The notes under the pieces are model-generated. The model was not told where the DNA came from. It worked only from the letters and a program-made list of their open reading frames with translations, and did not search any database. Shown here in pieces: positions 17,448-26,905 of a stretch of 64,000 nt of DNA. The first letter of the stretch is position 1; each line of letters begins with the position of its first letter. The DNA is from Halomonas sp. SSL-5. Its GTDB lineage: Bacteria; Pseudomonadota; Gammaproteobacteria; Pseudomonadales; Halomonadaceae. The position numbers and the translations under genes were made by a program. The stretch spans positions 124,001-188,000 of the forward strand of contig NZ_JAUYWF010000009.1 of assembly GCF_030708455.1 (NCBI RefSeq), given 5' to 3'.

Positions 17448-18836
17448 TCAGCGGCGATTCTCGACGACGAACTGCTGCACGGCGGAAAGCTCGGCGGGCA
17501 GCACGCTATAGCGCTCCTCGCGCTCCAGCAGGTCGTCCATGTGGGGCGGCAGCGGCACGCCCGGGAAGCCCGCCTTGACCACCGCCTCGGCGAACTTGGC
17601 CGGGTGGGCGGTGGCCAGGGTGATCATCGGCACGGCTTCGTCGCCCCGTTCCCGCTCGGCGGCGCGGTAGCCGGTGGCGGTGTGCGGGTCGAGGATCTCC
17701 TGGGTGCGGTGGTGCGCCTCGCGGATCACCTCGAGGATGGTGGCGTCATCCACGCTGTGGCTGGCGAAGCGCTCGCGCAGCTTGGCCAGGGGCGCGTCGG
17801 CCAGGGCCGTGGGCTCGGCCTGGAAGCGCTCCAGCAGGGCCGCCACGGCGGCGCCGTCGCGCTCGTAGGCCTCGAACAGCAGGCGCTCGAAGTTGGAAGA
17901 GACCACGATGTCCATGGAGGGCGCCAGGGTCGCCTTGAGCTCCTGCTTGGAGAAGTCGTTGGCGGCCAGAGTGCGGTGCAGGATGTCGTTGGCGTTGGTG
18001 GCGATGACGAAGCGTTCCACCGGCAACCCCATGCGGTAGGCCATGTAGCCGGCGAAGACGTTGCCGAAGTTGGCCGAGGGCACGCAGAAGCTCACCCGAC
18101 GCTGAGGCGCGCCCAGCGCCACGGCGGAGGCCACGTAGTAGACGATCTGGGCCATGATGCGCGCCCAGTTGATGGAGTTCACCGCCACCAGCCGGGTGCC
18201 GTTCAGGAACGACTGGTCGGCGAAGCTCGCCTTGACCATCGCCTGGGCGTCATCGAAGTTGCCCTCGATGGCGACGTTGAAGACGTTGTCCGCCAGCACC
18301 GTGGTCATCTGACGGCGCTGAACCTCCGAGACCCGGTTGTGGGGGTGGAGGATGAAGATGTCGAGGTTGTCGCAGTGGCGACAGCCCTCGATGGCGGCGG
18401 AGCCGGTATCGCCGGAGGTAGCCCCCATGATCACCGCCCGCTCGCCACGCTTCTGCAGGAAGTGGTCGAGGATGCGGCCGAGCAGCTGCAGGGCCACGTC
18501 CTTGAAGGCCAGGGTCGGGCCGTGGAACAGCTCAAGCAGGAAGTGGTTGGCGTCGAGCTGGTTGAGCGGCACCACGGCATCGTGGCTGAAGGTGGCATAC
18601 GCCTCCTTCACGATGCCGCGAAACGTCTCGTCGTCGATCTCGCCGTTGACGAAGGGCTTCATCACCCGGAAGGCGATCTCGGCGTAGGAGAGCCCGGCCA
18701 TCTCGGCCAGGTCGTCATGGGAGAGCTGGGGAACGGTCTCCGGCACGTAGAGGCCGCCATCGCTGGCCATGCCGGTGAGCACGACCTCCTCGAAGGAGAG
18801 CGCAGGCGCCTGCCCGCGGGTACTGATGTAGCGCAT
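17448..18836 (-). CDS. thrC: Threonine synthase
   Basis: PLP enzyme converting O-phosphohomoserine to threonine. The N-terminus MRYISTRGQAPALSFEEVV and the PLP lysine in LAFKDVALQLLGRIL near residue 107 are typical, as are SGDTGSAAIEGC for phosphate binding of PLP and CVPSANFGNVFAG. Length 462 residues, normal. It starts three bases after the hom stop, forming a hom-thrC pair for threonine synthesis. No leader-peptide attenuator is visible. Confidence 0.96.
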   Translation of the reverse strand: MRYISTRGQAPALSFEEVVLTGMASDGGLYVPETVPQLSHDDLAEMAGLSYAEIAFRVMKPFVNGEIDDETFRGIVKEAYATFSHDAVVPLNQLDANHFLLELFHGPTLAFKDVALQLLGRILDHFLQKRGERAVIMGATSGDTGSAAIEGCRHCDNLDIFILHPHNRVSEVQRRQMTTVLADNVFNVAIEGNFDDAQAMVKASFADQSFLNGTRLVAVNSINWARIMAQIVYYVASAVALGAPQRRVSFCVPSANFGNVFAGYMAYRMGLPVERFVIATNANDILHRTLAANDFSKQELKATLAPSMDIVVSSNFERLLFEAYERDGAAVAALLERFQAEPTALADAPLAKLRERFASHSVDDATILEVIREAHHRTQEILDPHTATGYRAAERERGDEAVPMITLATAHPAKFAEAVVKAGFPGVPLPPHMDDLLEREERYSVLPAELSAVQQFVVENRR

Positions 18837-18839
18837 GGC

Positions 18840-20156
18840 TTACTCCTGCTCGTCCAGGGACTCGACGCGGATCCGCATCACCGGTCCGGCGATATCGGCC
18901 ATGGCCTCGATCTGGCGGATCGCCTCGTTCATGTGCTTCTCGACCGTGCGGTGGGTCATCAGGATGATCGGCACCAGCTCGCCCTCGGTGGCCTCCTTCT
19001 GGATCAGCGCCTCGATGGAGATGCCCTGCTCGGAGAGGATGGTGGCCACCCGCGCCAGCACGCCGGGGCGATCCACCGCCAGCAGCCGCAGGTAGTAGGC
19101 GGTGATGATCTCCTCCATGGGCATGATCGGCAGCTGGCTGACGTCCTCGCTGATGCCACTGAAGGCCAGGTAGGGCACCCGATAGTGATGGTCGGTGGTG
19201 ATATCGCGGGCCACATCGAGCAGGTCGGCCACCACCGCGGAGGCGGTGGGCTCGGCCCCGGCGCCGGCGCCGTAGTAGAGGGTCGGCCCCACGGCATCGC
19301 CCATCACGGCGATGGCGTTCTTGACGCCGTGCACATTGGCCAGCAGCCGCTCCTTGGGAATCAGCGTGGGGTGCACGCGCAGCTCCAGACCCTGCTCGGT
19401 GCGCTTGGAGATGCCCAGGTGCTTGATCACGTAGCCCAGGTTATCGGCCTGTTCCACGTCCTCGGCGGTGACCCGGGAGATGCCCTCGGTATAGGCCTTC
19501 TCGAACTGCAGCGGCACGCCGTAGGCGATGGAGGCGAGGATGGTCAGCTTGTGGGCGGCATCGATGCCCTCGACATCGAAGGTCGGGTCCGCCTCGGCGT
19601 AGCCCAGCGCCTGGGCCTCGGCCAGCACATCGTCGAAGGCGCGGCCCTCGTCGCGCATATGGGTGAGGATGTAGTTGCCGGTGCCGTTGATGATGCCGGC
19701 CACCCACTCGATGCGGTTGGCGCCGAGCCCCTCGCGCAGCGACTTGATCACCGGGATGCCCCCGGCCACGGCGGCCTCGAAGGCCACGATCACGCCCTTC
19801 TTGTGGGCCGCCGCGAAGATCTCGTTGCCGTGCACGGCGATCAGCGCCTTGTTGGCGGTGACCACGTGCTTGCCGTTATCGATGGCGGCAAGCACCAGTT
19901 CCCGGGCCACGTCGTAGCCACCGATCAGCTCCACCAGCACATCGACATCGGGATTGCTGGCCACCGCGAAGACGTCGGCGGTGGTGTTGATGCCGGTAAG
20001 GTCACACTCGGGGTTGGGGGTGCGATAGGCGACCTGCTCGATGGCAATCGGTCGCCCGGCCCGCCGGGCAATGTCATCGGCGTTGCGCGTCAGCACGTTG
20101 AAGGTTCCGCCGCCGACGGTCCCCAGCCCACAGATTCCTACTCTCACCGGTTTCAA
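18840..20156 (-). CDS. hom: Homoserine dehydrogenase with ACT domain
   Basis: NAD(P)-dependent reduction of aspartate semialdehyde to homoserine, shared by threonine and methionine synthesis. The nucleotide-binding motif GICGLGTVGGGTFNVL is at the N-terminus, the catalytic core has GTGNYILT and EGIDAAHKL, and a C-terminal ACT domain (about 350-430) suggests threonine feedback. The start is TTG at 20156, preceded by AGGAG at eight bases; this gives the normal KPVRVGICG beginning. 438 residues. Downstream of dsbC with a 48-base gap. Confidence 0.96.
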   Translation of the reverse strand: MKPVRVGICGLGTVGGGTFNVLTRNADDIARRAGRPIAIEQVAYRTPNPECDLTGINTTADVFAVASNPDVDVLVELIGGYDVARELVLAAIDNGKHVVTANKALIAVHGNEIFAAAHKKGVIVAFEAAVAGGIPVIKSLREGLGANRIEWVAGIINGTGNYILTHMRDEGRAFDDVLAEAQALGYAEADPTFDVEGIDAAHKLTILASIAYGVPLQFEKAYTEGISRVTAEDVEQADNLGYVIKHLGISKRTEQGLELRVHPTLIPKERLLANVHGVKNAIAVMGDAVGPTLYYGAGAGAEPTASAVVADLLDVARDITTDHHYRVPYLAFSGISEDVSQLPIMPMEEIITAYYLRLLAVDRPGVLARVATILSEQGISIEALIQKEATEGELVPIILMTHRTVEKHMNEAIRQIEAMADIAGPVMRIRVESLDEQE

Positions 20157-20204
20157 TGTATTGCTCCTGCTCGCGTGTTCCGAGTTGGTTGTATGGCGTG
20201 CGGC

Positions 20205-20954
20205 TTACTCATCGAGCCCCAGCATGGCGGCAAGGCGCTCGGCGGGCACGTAGCCCGGCACCAGGCGGCCATCCGGCAGCACGATGGCGGGCGTCCCCTG
20301 GACGCCCAGCTCCAGCCCCAGATGATACTGCGACTCGACCGGATTGTCGCAGTCTGCGGGGGCCGAAAGCGAATCACCGCGCTTGGCAGCGCTCATCGCC
20401 TCGGCGGGGTTGTCGGCACACCACACCTGCTGCATGGTGCGCGCGCCCTGGGCATTCATGCCGCTGCGCGGGAAGGCCAGGTAGTGCACCTCGATGCCCA
20501 GTTCGTTGAGCCGCGGCACCTCCTCGTGGAGCTGCCGGCAGTAGGGGCAGGTGGTATCGGTGAACACCAGCACCTCGGCACGGGTCTCGGGCCCGCGGAA
20601 GATGACCCGCTCCGACTCCGGCACCTGAGCCAGTCGCGCGGCGCGCTCGGTATTGCGGCCCTGCTCGGTCAGGTTGACCAGGCCCTGCTCGCCGTTGCGG
20701 TAGAGGTCGCCGACCAGGAAGTGCTCGCCCTCGGCGTCGCTGTAGAAGCGCTCACCGCTCTCCAGGTGCACCTCGAAGAGGCCATCCATCGGCGCCTCGC
20801 GCACGCTCCGTACCGGCATCGACTGGCCGTTGACCGAGAGCCGCTCGGCGAGGCGTTCGGCCCCGTCCTGCTGGGCGAGGGCCGGCGCCGAAAGCAGGGC
20901 CGCCAGCGGCGCGGCCAGCAGGCCGAAAAGAAGGATCCGGGAAGGGGTCGTCAT
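20205..20954 (-). CDS. dsbC: Periplasmic thiol:disulfide isomerase DsbC
   Basis: Periplasmic disulfide isomerase and chaperone kept reduced by DsbD. A signal peptide of about 27 residues ends APALA before QQDGAERL; an N-terminal dimerisation domain is followed by a thioredoxin fold with TDTTCPYCRQLHEEV (CPYC). A second Cys pair (VWCADN and ADCDNP) and the cis-Pro in GTPAIVLPDGR fit DsbC. 249 residues. Three bases after xerD, so the order xerD-dsbC-hom-thrC is one transcription unit, as in pseudomonads. Confidence 0.94.
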   Translation of the reverse strand: MTTPSRILLFGLLAAPLAALLSAPALAQQDGAERLAERLSVNGQSMPVRSVREAPMDGLFEVHLESGERFYSDAEGEHFLVGDLYRNGEQGLVNLTEQGRNTERAARLAQVPESERVIFRGPETRAEVLVFTDTTCPYCRQLHEEVPRLNELGIEVHYLAFPRSGMNAQGARTMQQVWCADNPAEAMSAAKRGDSLSAPADCDNPVESQYHLGLELGVQGTPAIVLPDGRLVPGYVPAERLAAMLGLDE

Positions 20955-20957
20955 GGT

Positions 20958-21857
20958 TCATCCTCGTGGGTGGTGGTCGGCATGCAGGCGCTCCAGGCGC
21001 GCCTGGGCCACATGGGTATAGATCTGGGTGGTCGAGAGGTCACTGTGACCGAGCAGCATCTGTACGACACGCAGATTGGCGCCATGATTCAACAGATGGG
21101 TGGCGAAGGCGTGGCGCAGGGTATGCGGCGACAGCGAGCGCTCGATACCGGCGACCCGGGCGTGATGCTTGATCCGGTACCAGAAGGCCTGCCGGGTCAG
21201 CGGGCGATCATCGCGTCCCGGGAAGAGCGCGGGCCGGGTGGCGTCGCGCATCAACGCCCCGCGAGCGGTGCGCAGGTAGCGCGAGACCCAGTCGACGGCC
21301 TCCTCGCCCAGCGGCACCAGGCGGTCCTTGTCGCCCTTGCCGCGCACCCTGACCACCCCCTGACGCAGGTTCACGGCATCGGTGGTCAACCCCACCAGCT
21401 CCGAGACGCGCAGCCCCGCCCCGTAGAGCACCTCCAGCATGGTGCGGTCCCGCAGCCCCAGATCGGTCGTCACGTCCGGCGCGGCGATCAGCCGCTCCAC
21501 CTCGGACTCTTCCAGGGTCTCCGGCAGGCTGGGCCGCACCCGCGGCAGCCTGACCTCGGCCAGCGGGTCACGCTCGATGCGCCCCGCCTCCAGCGCCCAG
21601 CGGTAGAAGCGCCGCAGGCTGGAGAGCAAGCGGGCGTTGCTGCGCAGTCGATAGCCCGCCTCGCGACGCTCGTCGAGCCAGGTAGGCAGGCTCCCGGCCC
21701 CCGGCGTGACCAGTGACTCGCCACCCTCGGCGAGGCGTGCCGCCCAGGCGACCAGGTCGCGGCGGTAGGCGGCCAGCGTATGCTCGCTCACCCCCTGCTC
21801 GAGCCACAGGGCGTCGAGGAAGGCGTCGATGGTGGCACTCTCGTCTGGCGCGCTCAT
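20958..21857 (-). CDS. xerD: Site-specific tyrosine recombinase XerD
   Basis: With XerC resolves chromosome dimers at dif. A core-binding SAM-like domain (1-100) is followed by the catalytic domain with GAGLRVSELVGL (first Arg), HTLRHAFATHLLNHGANLRV (HXXR), GHSDLSTTQIYTH (second His and the Tyr nucleophile). 299 residues, the XerD size, and its place before dsbC is the usual one. ATG at 21857 is chosen; upstream codons are intergenic and include the terminator hairpin. A housekeeping recombinase, not a phage integrase. Confidence 0.94.
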   Translation of the reverse strand: MSAPDESATIDAFLDALWLEQGVSEHTLAAYRRDLVAWAARLAEGGESLVTPGAGSLPTWLDERREAGYRLRSNARLLSSLRRFYRWALEAGRIERDPLAEVRLPRVRPSLPETLEESEVERLIAAPDVTTDLGLRDRTMLEVLYGAGLRVSELVGLTTDAVNLRQGVVRVRGKGDKDRLVPLGEEAVDWVSRYLRTARGALMRDATRPALFPGRDDRPLTRQAFWYRIKHHARVAGIERSLSPHTLRHAFATHLLNHGANLRVVQMLLGHSDLSTTQIYTHVAQARLERLHADHHPRG

Positions 21858-21890
21858 GGCAAGCTCCGGCTGGCATGCCTCGGGTAAAAG

Positions 21891-21925
21891 GAAACCCCGC
21901 CCCGCGCAAGCGGTGACGGGGTTTC
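21891..21925 (-). terminator. Terminator of the rpsP-rimM-trmD-rplS operon
   Basis: Stem GAAACCCCG / CGGGGTTTC around a 17-base loop, followed on the minus strand by CTTTTACC, 51 bases after the rplS stop and before xerD. Confidence 0.7.
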
Positions 21926-21975
21926 TCGGTCGAGCCGGGGCAGGGCCCCGGCTCGTGGGCTCCGAGGGCTCGGCC

Positions 21976-22332
21976 TCAGACCAGCTTTTCCTTGATGCGA
22001 GCGGACTTGCCGCTGCGCTCACGGAGGTAGTAGAGCTTGGCCTGGCGCACGTCGCCGCGACGCTTGACGCTGAGGGAGTCGACCAGCGGGCTGTAGGTCT
22101 GGAAGGTACGCTCGACGCCGACGCCGTGGGAGATCTTGCGCACGGTGAAGGCGGAGTTCAGGCCGCGGTTGCGCTTGCCGATCACCACGCCTTCGAAGGC
22201 CTGGAGACGCTCGCGGTTGCCTTCCTTGACCTTGACCTGGACGACGACGGTGTCGCCCGGAGCGAAGGTCGGAATTTCCTTGCTCATCTGCTCGGCTTCG
22301 AGCGCCTGGATCACCTTGTTCTTGCTGCTCAT
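21976..22332 (-). CDS. rplS: 50S ribosomal protein L19
   Basis: Structural protein of the large subunit at the 30S interface. 118 residues, with [32 protein letters not shown] and [12 protein letters not shown], all characteristic. Last gene of the trmD operon. The 152-base gap to trmD holds GC-rich inverted repeats (around 22395-22425), a possible site of differential expression between trmD and rplS. Confidence 0.98.
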   Translation of the reverse strand: MSSKNKVIQALEAEQMSKEIPTFAPGDTVVVQVKVKEGNRERLQAFEGVVIGKRNRGLNSAFTVRKISHGVGVERTFQTYSPLVDSLSVKRRGDVRQAKLYYLRERSGKSARIKEKLV

Positions 22333-22484
22333 GACAATGACTCCTTGATAACCTGATTCAGCGGTCGCTTGGCTTGCCGGTGAATCGTGATCCCGGCGCT
22401 CGAACGAACTCGAGAGCGCGGGAGATAATGGGTGACGCGGGCCACGAGCTCGGTGGCTCGGGGGTCCCGCACCTCCGCCCTGCC

Positions 22485-23288
22485 CTATCTGGCGAGCAGC
22501 GCGTGTTCTTCGAGGTACTCCTGGAGCAGTTTGCGCTGCTCCTTGCTCAACTCCCTGCCTTCCAGCAGGTCGGGGCGCCGCTGCCAGGTACGCCCCAGGG
22601 ACTGCTTCAGCCGCCAGCGCCGGATGGCGCCGTGATTACCGCTGAGCAGGACTTCCGGCACCTGCCGCCCGTCGATCTCTTCAGGGCGGGTATAGTGCGG
22701 GCAGTCCAGCAGCCCGTCGTTGAAGGAGTCCTCGACCGCGGAATCCTGATGGCCCAGCACTCCGGGCACCAGCCTTGCCGCAGCATCGATCAACACCATG
22801 GCCGGCAGCTCACCGCCGCTCAGCACATAGTCGCCGATCGACCACTCCTCATCGATGTCGCTCTCCACCACGCGCTCATCGATGCCTTCGTAACGCCCGG
22901 CCACCACCACCAGGGGTGGTCCGGCGGCCAGTTCCTGCACGCCGGCCTGGTCGAGCCGCCGCCCCTGGGGCGACAGATAGACCACCTTGGGACGCTGCCC
23001 GGTGGCCTGCTCGGCCCTGGCCCTGGCGGCGTGGATCGCCGCGCGCAGGGTCTCGACCTTCATCAGCATCCCGGGGCCACCGCCGTAGGGGCGGTCATCC
23101 ACGGTGCGATGCCGGTCGCTGGCGTAGTCGCGCGGGTTCCAGATCTCCAGCGCGATACGTCCGTTGTCCACTGCCCGCCCGGTGACGCCGTGGCGGGTGA
23201 TCGCCTCGAACATCTCCGGAAACAGCGAGACGACGCCGATCCACATATCGGGCACCGACTCGACCGGGGTCGGTTCGGATTCCGTCAA
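22485..23288 (-). CDS. trmD: tRNA (guanine-N1-37) methyltransferase TrmD
   Basis: SPOUT methyltransferase making m1G37 in tRNAs reading CNN codons, which prevents +1 frameshifting. It shows [15 protein letters not shown] at the start, the knot motifs [13 protein letters not shown] and [21 protein letters not shown] and [18 protein letters not shown]. 267 residues, somewhat extended at both ends. ATG at 23288 overlaps the rimM stop (ATGA). Confidence 0.97.
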   Translation of the reverse strand: MTESEPTPVESVPDMWIGVVSLFPEMFEAITRHGVTGRAVDNGRIALEIWNPRDYASDRHRTVDDRPYGGGPGMLMKVETLRAAIHAARARAEQATGQRPKVVYLSPQGRRLDQAGVQELAAGPPLVVVAGRYEGIDERVVESDIDEEWSIGDYVLSGGELPAMVLIDAAARLVPGVLGHQDSAVEDSFNDGLLDCPHYTRPEEIDGRQVPEVLLSGNHGAIRRWRLKQSLGRTWQRRPDLLEGRELSKEQRKLLQEYLEEHALLAR

Positions 23289-23836
23289 AATTCGGGATCC
23301 CAGTCGACGGTCATCACGCCGCCCTCGAGGTCGACCTCGAGGATGACCTCCTCGGGCAGGAACGGCAGCAGCCGCTCGCGGGCATCGATGGCGTCCGCCT
23401 CGAGGCTCCCCTTCACGACCATGACGTCGTTGGCGCCGGTCTCGAAGAGGTGGTCGATGCGGCCCAGCACGCTGCCATCACGGGTCACGACCCGCAGGCC
23501 TTCCAGCTCGTGCCAGTAGAAGTCGTCACCGGAAAGCTCGGGCAGTTCGGCCTTGGGCATCACGATTTCCGACCCGGCCAGCGCTTCGGCGGCCTCGCGG
23601 GAGTCGCAGCCCTCGAGCCGGGCCACCAGGCTCTTGCCGTGGCGACGCCCCTGCTCCAGGCGATAACGCTTCAGCGTCTCGCCATGGCGCACGACCCACA
23701 CGGGGTAGTCGAGGATGCCCTCCATGGGGCTGGTGTACGAGTACACCCTGAGCCAGCCCTTGACGCCATAGGGGCTGGTCAGCTTTCCCAGCACCACATG
23801 ATCGTCGGCGGGCTGAGCCTTGGCAGATTCGCTCAT
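23285..23836 (-). CDS. rimM: Ribosome maturation factor RimM
   Basis: Assists 30S head assembly by binding S19. An N-terminal RimM beta-barrel ([18 protein letters not shown]) is followed by a PRC-barrel with [14 protein letters not shown] and a C-terminal VDWDPEF. 183 residues. ATG at 23836 has a GAGG Shine-Dalgarno and is preferred to a start nine codons upstream. Second gene of the operon, overlapping trmD by four bases. Confidence 0.95.
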   Translation of the reverse strand: MSESAKAQPADDHVVLGKLTSPYGVKGWLRVYSYTSPMEGILDYPVWVVRHGETLKRYRLEQGRRHGKSLVARLEGCDSREAAEALAGSEIVMPKAELPELSGDDFYWHELEGLRVVTRDGSVLGRIDHLFETGANDVMVVKGSLEADAIDARERLLPFLPEEVILEVDLEGGVMTVDWDPEF

Positions 23837-23874
23837 CGACGACCTCGGAACCGAGATAACCATCGCATCAGGCC

Positions 23875-24123
23875 TCAGGCCTGCTTGCGAGCTTCCTTGA
23901 CCAGCTCGGCCACGCGGCCGGAGAGCTGGGCACCCTGGCTCTGCCAGTGGGCGATACGGTCGAGATCGATGCGCAGACGCTCTTCCTGGCCGCGGGCGAC
24001 CGGGTTGAAGAAGCCGAGACGCTCGATGAAGCGGCCGTCGCGGGCGTTGCGGGAATCGGTAACGGTCAGGTGGTAGAAGGGACGCTTCTTGGCGCCACCA
24101 CGAGCCAGACGAATGGTAACCAT
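23875..24123 (-). CDS. rpsP: 30S ribosomal protein S16
   Basis: Small-subunit assembly protein, 82 residues, beginning [20 protein letters not shown] with [14 protein letters not shown]. First gene of the rpsP-rimM-trmD-rplS operon, 38 bases before rimM, with a promoter just upstream. Confidence 0.98.
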   Translation of the reverse strand: MVTIRLARGGAKKRPFYHLTVTDSRNARDGRFIERLGFFNPVARGQEERLRIDLDRIAHWQSQGAQLSGRVAELVKEARKQA

Positions 24124-24205
24124 GGCCTAGTCAGTCCTTCGGTTGAGTTGGATTCGGTCACGACGATGACCGCGCCATTCGCGGTCCTGCCAGTGAAGAC
24201 GCAGC

Positions 24206-24234
24206 ATTCTACGGAAAACAGCCCCGCTTGGGAA
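24206..24234 (-). promoter_or_regulatory. Candidate promoter of the rpsP operon
   Basis: Minus strand TTCCCA (24229-24234), 17-base spacer, TAGAAT (24206-24211), about 80 bases before the rpsP start. The -10 matches five of six. The region also holds a weak hairpin (AAGCCC with GGGCTG then TTTT) that may end ffh transcription. Confidence 0.5.
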
Positions 24235-24246
24235 CCTTTTTCGGGC

Positions 24247-25665
24247 TTATCGCCAAGGCTTGCCGCCCGGGCCACCCATTCCGCCCATGCCCCCCATGCC
24301 ACCGGGGCCTCCCGGGCCGCCGCCACCCATCATGCCGGACATGCCGCGCATCATGTTCTGCATGCCGCCCTTCTTGCCCGCCTTCTTCATCATCTTCTGC
24401 ATCTGCTTGTGCTGCTTGAGCAGGCGGTTCAGGTCGGGCACCTGCAGGCCGGCGCCGGCGGCGATGCGCCGCTTGCGCGAGCCGTTGATGATCTCCGGCT
24501 TGCGGCGCTCCTGGGGGGTCATGGAGTTGATCAGTGCCTCGAGCTTGCCCATCTCCTTCTCGGGCCCGGGGCCCTGGGCCATCTCGGCCATCTGCCCCAT
24601 GCCGGGCAGCTTGCCCAACAGGCCGCCCATGCCGCCCATCTTCTTGAGCTGCTGGAGCTGGTCACGGAAGTCCTCGAGGTCGAACCCCTGACCCTTCTTG
24701 ACCTTCCTGGCCAGCTGCTCGGCCTTGCCCTTGTCGACGGTGCGCTCGGCCTCCTCGATCAGCGACAGCACGTCCCCCATGCCGAGGATCCGCGAGGCCA
24801 CGCGATCCGGGTGGAAGGGCTCCAGGGCGTCGACCTTCTCGCCCACACCCATGAACTTGATCGGCTTGCCGGTGATGTGGCGCACCGAGAGCGCCGCGCC
24901 GCCGCGGGCGTCGCCGTCGGCCTTGGTCAGGATCACGCCGGTCAGCGGCAGCGCCTCGTGGAAGGCCTTGGCCGTGTTGGCGGCGTCCTGGCCGGTCATG
25001 GCGTCGACGACGAACAGCGTCTCCTGGGGCGAGACGGCTTTGTGCAGCGCCTGGATCTCGGCCATCATCGCCTCATCGATGGCCAGGCGACCGGCGGTAT
25101 CCACCAGCACCACATCATGGAACTGGATCTTGGCGTGCCGGATCGCCGCCTCGGCGATATCGACGGGCTTCTGGTCGGAGCGCGACGGGAAGAAGTCGAC
25201 CTCGACCTCGCGGGCCAGGGTCTCGAGCTGGTCGATGGCCGCCGGGCGATAGACGTCGGCGGAGACCACCAGCACCTTCTTCTTCTCGCGCTCGCGCAGG
25301 TAGCGTGCCAGCTTGGCCACCGAGGTCGTCTTGCCCGCGCCCTGCAGGCCGGCCATCAACACCACCGCCGGCGCCCCCTTGAGCGTCAGGCCCTCGTTGG
25401 CCTCGCCCATGGTCGCCTCGAGCTCCTGCTGGACGATCTTGACGAACTGCTGACCGGGCGAGAGGCTCTTGGAGACCTCCTGGCCCACGGCGCGCTCGCG
25501 CACCCGCTCGATGAAGTCCTTGACCACCGGCAGGGCGACATCGGCCTCGAGCAGGGCCCGGCGCACCTCGCGCAGGGTATCCTTGACGTTATCTTCGGTC
25601 AGGCGCGCCTGACCCTTGATCGACTTGAGCGTCTGCGACAGGCGCTCGCTGAGATTCTGGAACAT
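24247..25665 (-). CDS. ffh: Signal recognition particle protein Ffh
   Basis: GTPase that binds signal sequences and 4.5S RNA and delivers ribosomes to FtsY. NG domain: GLQGAGKTTSVAKLA, DVYRPAAIDQL, DTAGRLAIDE and TKADGDARGG. The methionine-rich M domain (about 325-450) carries MTPQERRKPEIINGSRKRRIAAG, the RNA-binding element, and ends in Gly-Met repeats rich in GGMGG. 472 residues. ATG at 25665 has GGAGAGG upstream. The 4.5S RNA gene is not in the window. Confidence 0.97.
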   Translation of the reverse strand: MFQNLSERLSQTLKSIKGQARLTEDNVKDTLREVRRALLEADVALPVVKDFIERVRERAVGQEVSKSLSPGQQFVKIVQQELEATMGEANEGLTLKGAPAVVLMAGLQGAGKTTSVAKLARYLREREKKKVLVVSADVYRPAAIDQLETLAREVEVDFFPSRSDQKPVDIAEAAIRHAKIQFHDVVLVDTAGRLAIDEAMMAEIQALHKAVSPQETLFVVDAMTGQDAANTAKAFHEALPLTGVILTKADGDARGGAALSVRHITGKPIKFMGVGEKVDALEPFHPDRVASRILGMGDVLSLIEEAERTVDKGKAEQLARKVKKGQGFDLEDFRDQLQQLKKMGGMGGLLGKLPGMGQMAEMAQGPGPEKEMGKLEALINSMTPQERRKPEIINGSRKRRIAAGAGLQVPDLNRLLKQHKQMQKMMKKAGKKGGMQNMMRGMSGMMGGGGPGGPGGMGGMGGMGGPGGKPWR

Positions 25666-25705
25666 TGGCCTCTCCACATGTGCGATGGCCTGAAGGTTGC
25701 GGGCG

Positions 25706-25734
25706 ATTATACGCGCTGTGGCCGTGAGTCTCCA
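25706..25734 (-). promoter_or_regulatory. Candidate promoter of ffh
   Basis: Minus strand TGGAGA (25729-25734), 17-base spacer, perfect TATAAT (25706-25711), about 40 bases before the ffh start. Confidence 0.6.
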
Positions 25735-25782
25735 TGCGCCTCGACCGACCCCCAAGGCAATCGCAGCTGGCAGCATTGCTCA

Positions 25783-25893
25783 AGGCTGACCCGGCGACAG
25801 GCCTACGAGGGGGCGCTACGAGTACGTCCTTGTAGGCTACCTCGGCCATCCCTGGTCCTCGGACCCCCTCTCCGACCTGCCCCCGGCGCCTTT
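25783..25893 (+). repeat. Interspersed intergenic repeat, copy C
   Basis: Same family as 6694-6808, direct orientation. It has GGCTGACCCGGCGACAGGCC, GGGGGCGCTACGAG, GGCTACCTCGGCCATCCCTG, GTCCTCGGACC and CCCCCGGCGCC. Unlike the other copies it is bracketed by perfect direct repeats containing CCCAAGGCAATCGCAG at 25746-25766 and 25931-25951. Confidence 0.8.
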
Positions 25894-26087
25894 CACTATC
25901 ACCGCATGGCTAACTGCGATAGCCCTGGCCCGACCCCCAAGGCAATCGCAGATAGCTCTGGCCCGCCCCTTACCAAGACGAGGTGCCGCAGGCCACGGCC
26001 TGTGCGGCAGGCGGGGGATTGGGTATAGTAGCCGCACGCTAGTCACCCTTATGCTGTTCACTTCCACAGGCGCACGGATCGCAACCC

Positions 26088-26888
26088 ATGCAGGCGCTCG
26101 CCCTGGCCGTAATGGCCTTCCTCCTCTACACCGCCGCCGCCTCCTGGCAGGGGTTGACCCTGGCGCGTCGGGTCGCTCCACAGCCGATGCTGGTGCGCGG
26201 CCTGGCGCTGCTCGGCCTGCTCTGTCACCTGCCGCTGGTCATCGGCCTGTTCGGCCACGACGCCCAGGTGCTGCCGGGGCTCTACGCCAGCATGGTGCTG
26301 ATCAGCGCCATGGCGGTCGCCCTGCTGCTGGGAATCAGCCTGTTCAAGCCGGTACTGGGTGCCGCGACGGGCATCCTGCCGCTGGCCGGCGTCGCGCTGC
26401 TGCTGGCCGCCACGGTGCCGGCGGCACCACCCTCCGATGGGCTGCCGCCGGGCCTGGCGCTGCATGCCATCAGCTCCCTGCTGGGGTTCGCGATACTCGC
26501 CATCGCCGCCGTGCAGGCGGTACTGCTGGGCCTGCAGAATCGCGCCCTGCGCCATCACCATATCCGCGGCATCGTCCAGGCCCTGCCCCCGCTCACCTCC
26601 ATGGAGCGCCTGCTCTTCGAGCTGATCTGGGCAGGCATGGGGCTGCTGACCCTGGCGATCCTCAGCGGCTTCGTGTTCCTCGACAACATGTTCGCCCAGC
26701 ACCTGGCCCACAAGACGATCCTCTCGCTGGCCGCCTGGGTGATCTTCGCGGTCCTGCTGTTCAGCCACCATCGCCTGGGCTGGCGCGGCATGCGTGCCGT
26801 GCGCTGGACCCTGGGCGGCTGCGCGGTACTGCTGGTGGCCTACTTCGGCAGCCGCTTCGTACTGGAAGTGTTGCTCGGCCGCGGCTGA
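26088..26888 (+). CDS. ypjD: Cytochrome c assembly (CcsA/HemX-like) inner membrane protein YpjD
   Basis: Integral membrane protein of the cytochrome C assembly family, 266 residues with eight hydrophobic helices. Conserved histidines for haem contact may be those in HAISSLLG near residue 125, HKTILSLAAW near 208 and HHRLGW near 225; this part matches the CcsA-like core. The exact role of YpjD is not settled. Its place opposite ffh is the usual one in gammaproteobacteria. The downstream CorB-like gene follows after 79 bases. Confidence 0.85.
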   Translation: MQALALAVMAFLLYTAAASWQGLTLARRVAPQPMLVRGLALLGLLCHLPLVIGLFGHDAQVLPGLYASMVLISAMAVALLLGISLFKPVLGAATGILPLAGVALLLAATVPAAPPSDGLPPGLALHAISSLLGFAILAIAAVQAVLLGLQNRALRHHHIRGIVQALPPLTSMERLLFELIWAGMGLLTLAILSGFVFLDNMFAQHLAHKTILSLAAWVIFAVLLFSHHRLGWRGMRAVRWTLGGCAVLLVAYFGSRFVLEVLLGRG

Positions 26889-26905
26889 GCGGCCCTTACG
26901 TCGCC

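Larger units (their letters stand above)
25666..26087. other. Divergent intergenic region, 422 bases, no gene
   Basis: Between ffh and ypjD. It holds the ffh promoter, repeat copy C framed by two 21-base direct repeats, an imperfect GC hairpin at about 25984-26009 (TGCCGC with GCGGCA), and a TATAGT -10-like element at 26024-26029 that may serve ypjD. Short open frames here follow the repeat and look non-coding. Confidence 0.7.

Noticed and set aside
20157..20204. Threonine attenuator ahead of hom
   Set aside because: The 48-base gap is too short for a leader peptide and terminator; hom is read from the dsbC side.
17541..21716. A 1391-codon open frame on the plus strand across thrC, hom, dsbC and xerD
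   Set aside because: It is antisense to four clear genes; high GC leaves the opposite strand free of stops. Its translation is His/Gly/Val-rich with no family signature.
20958..21857. xerD as a phage or integron integrase
   Set aside because: Length, motifs and the xerD-dsbC-hom-thrC order are those of the chromosomal recombinase, far from the prophage.
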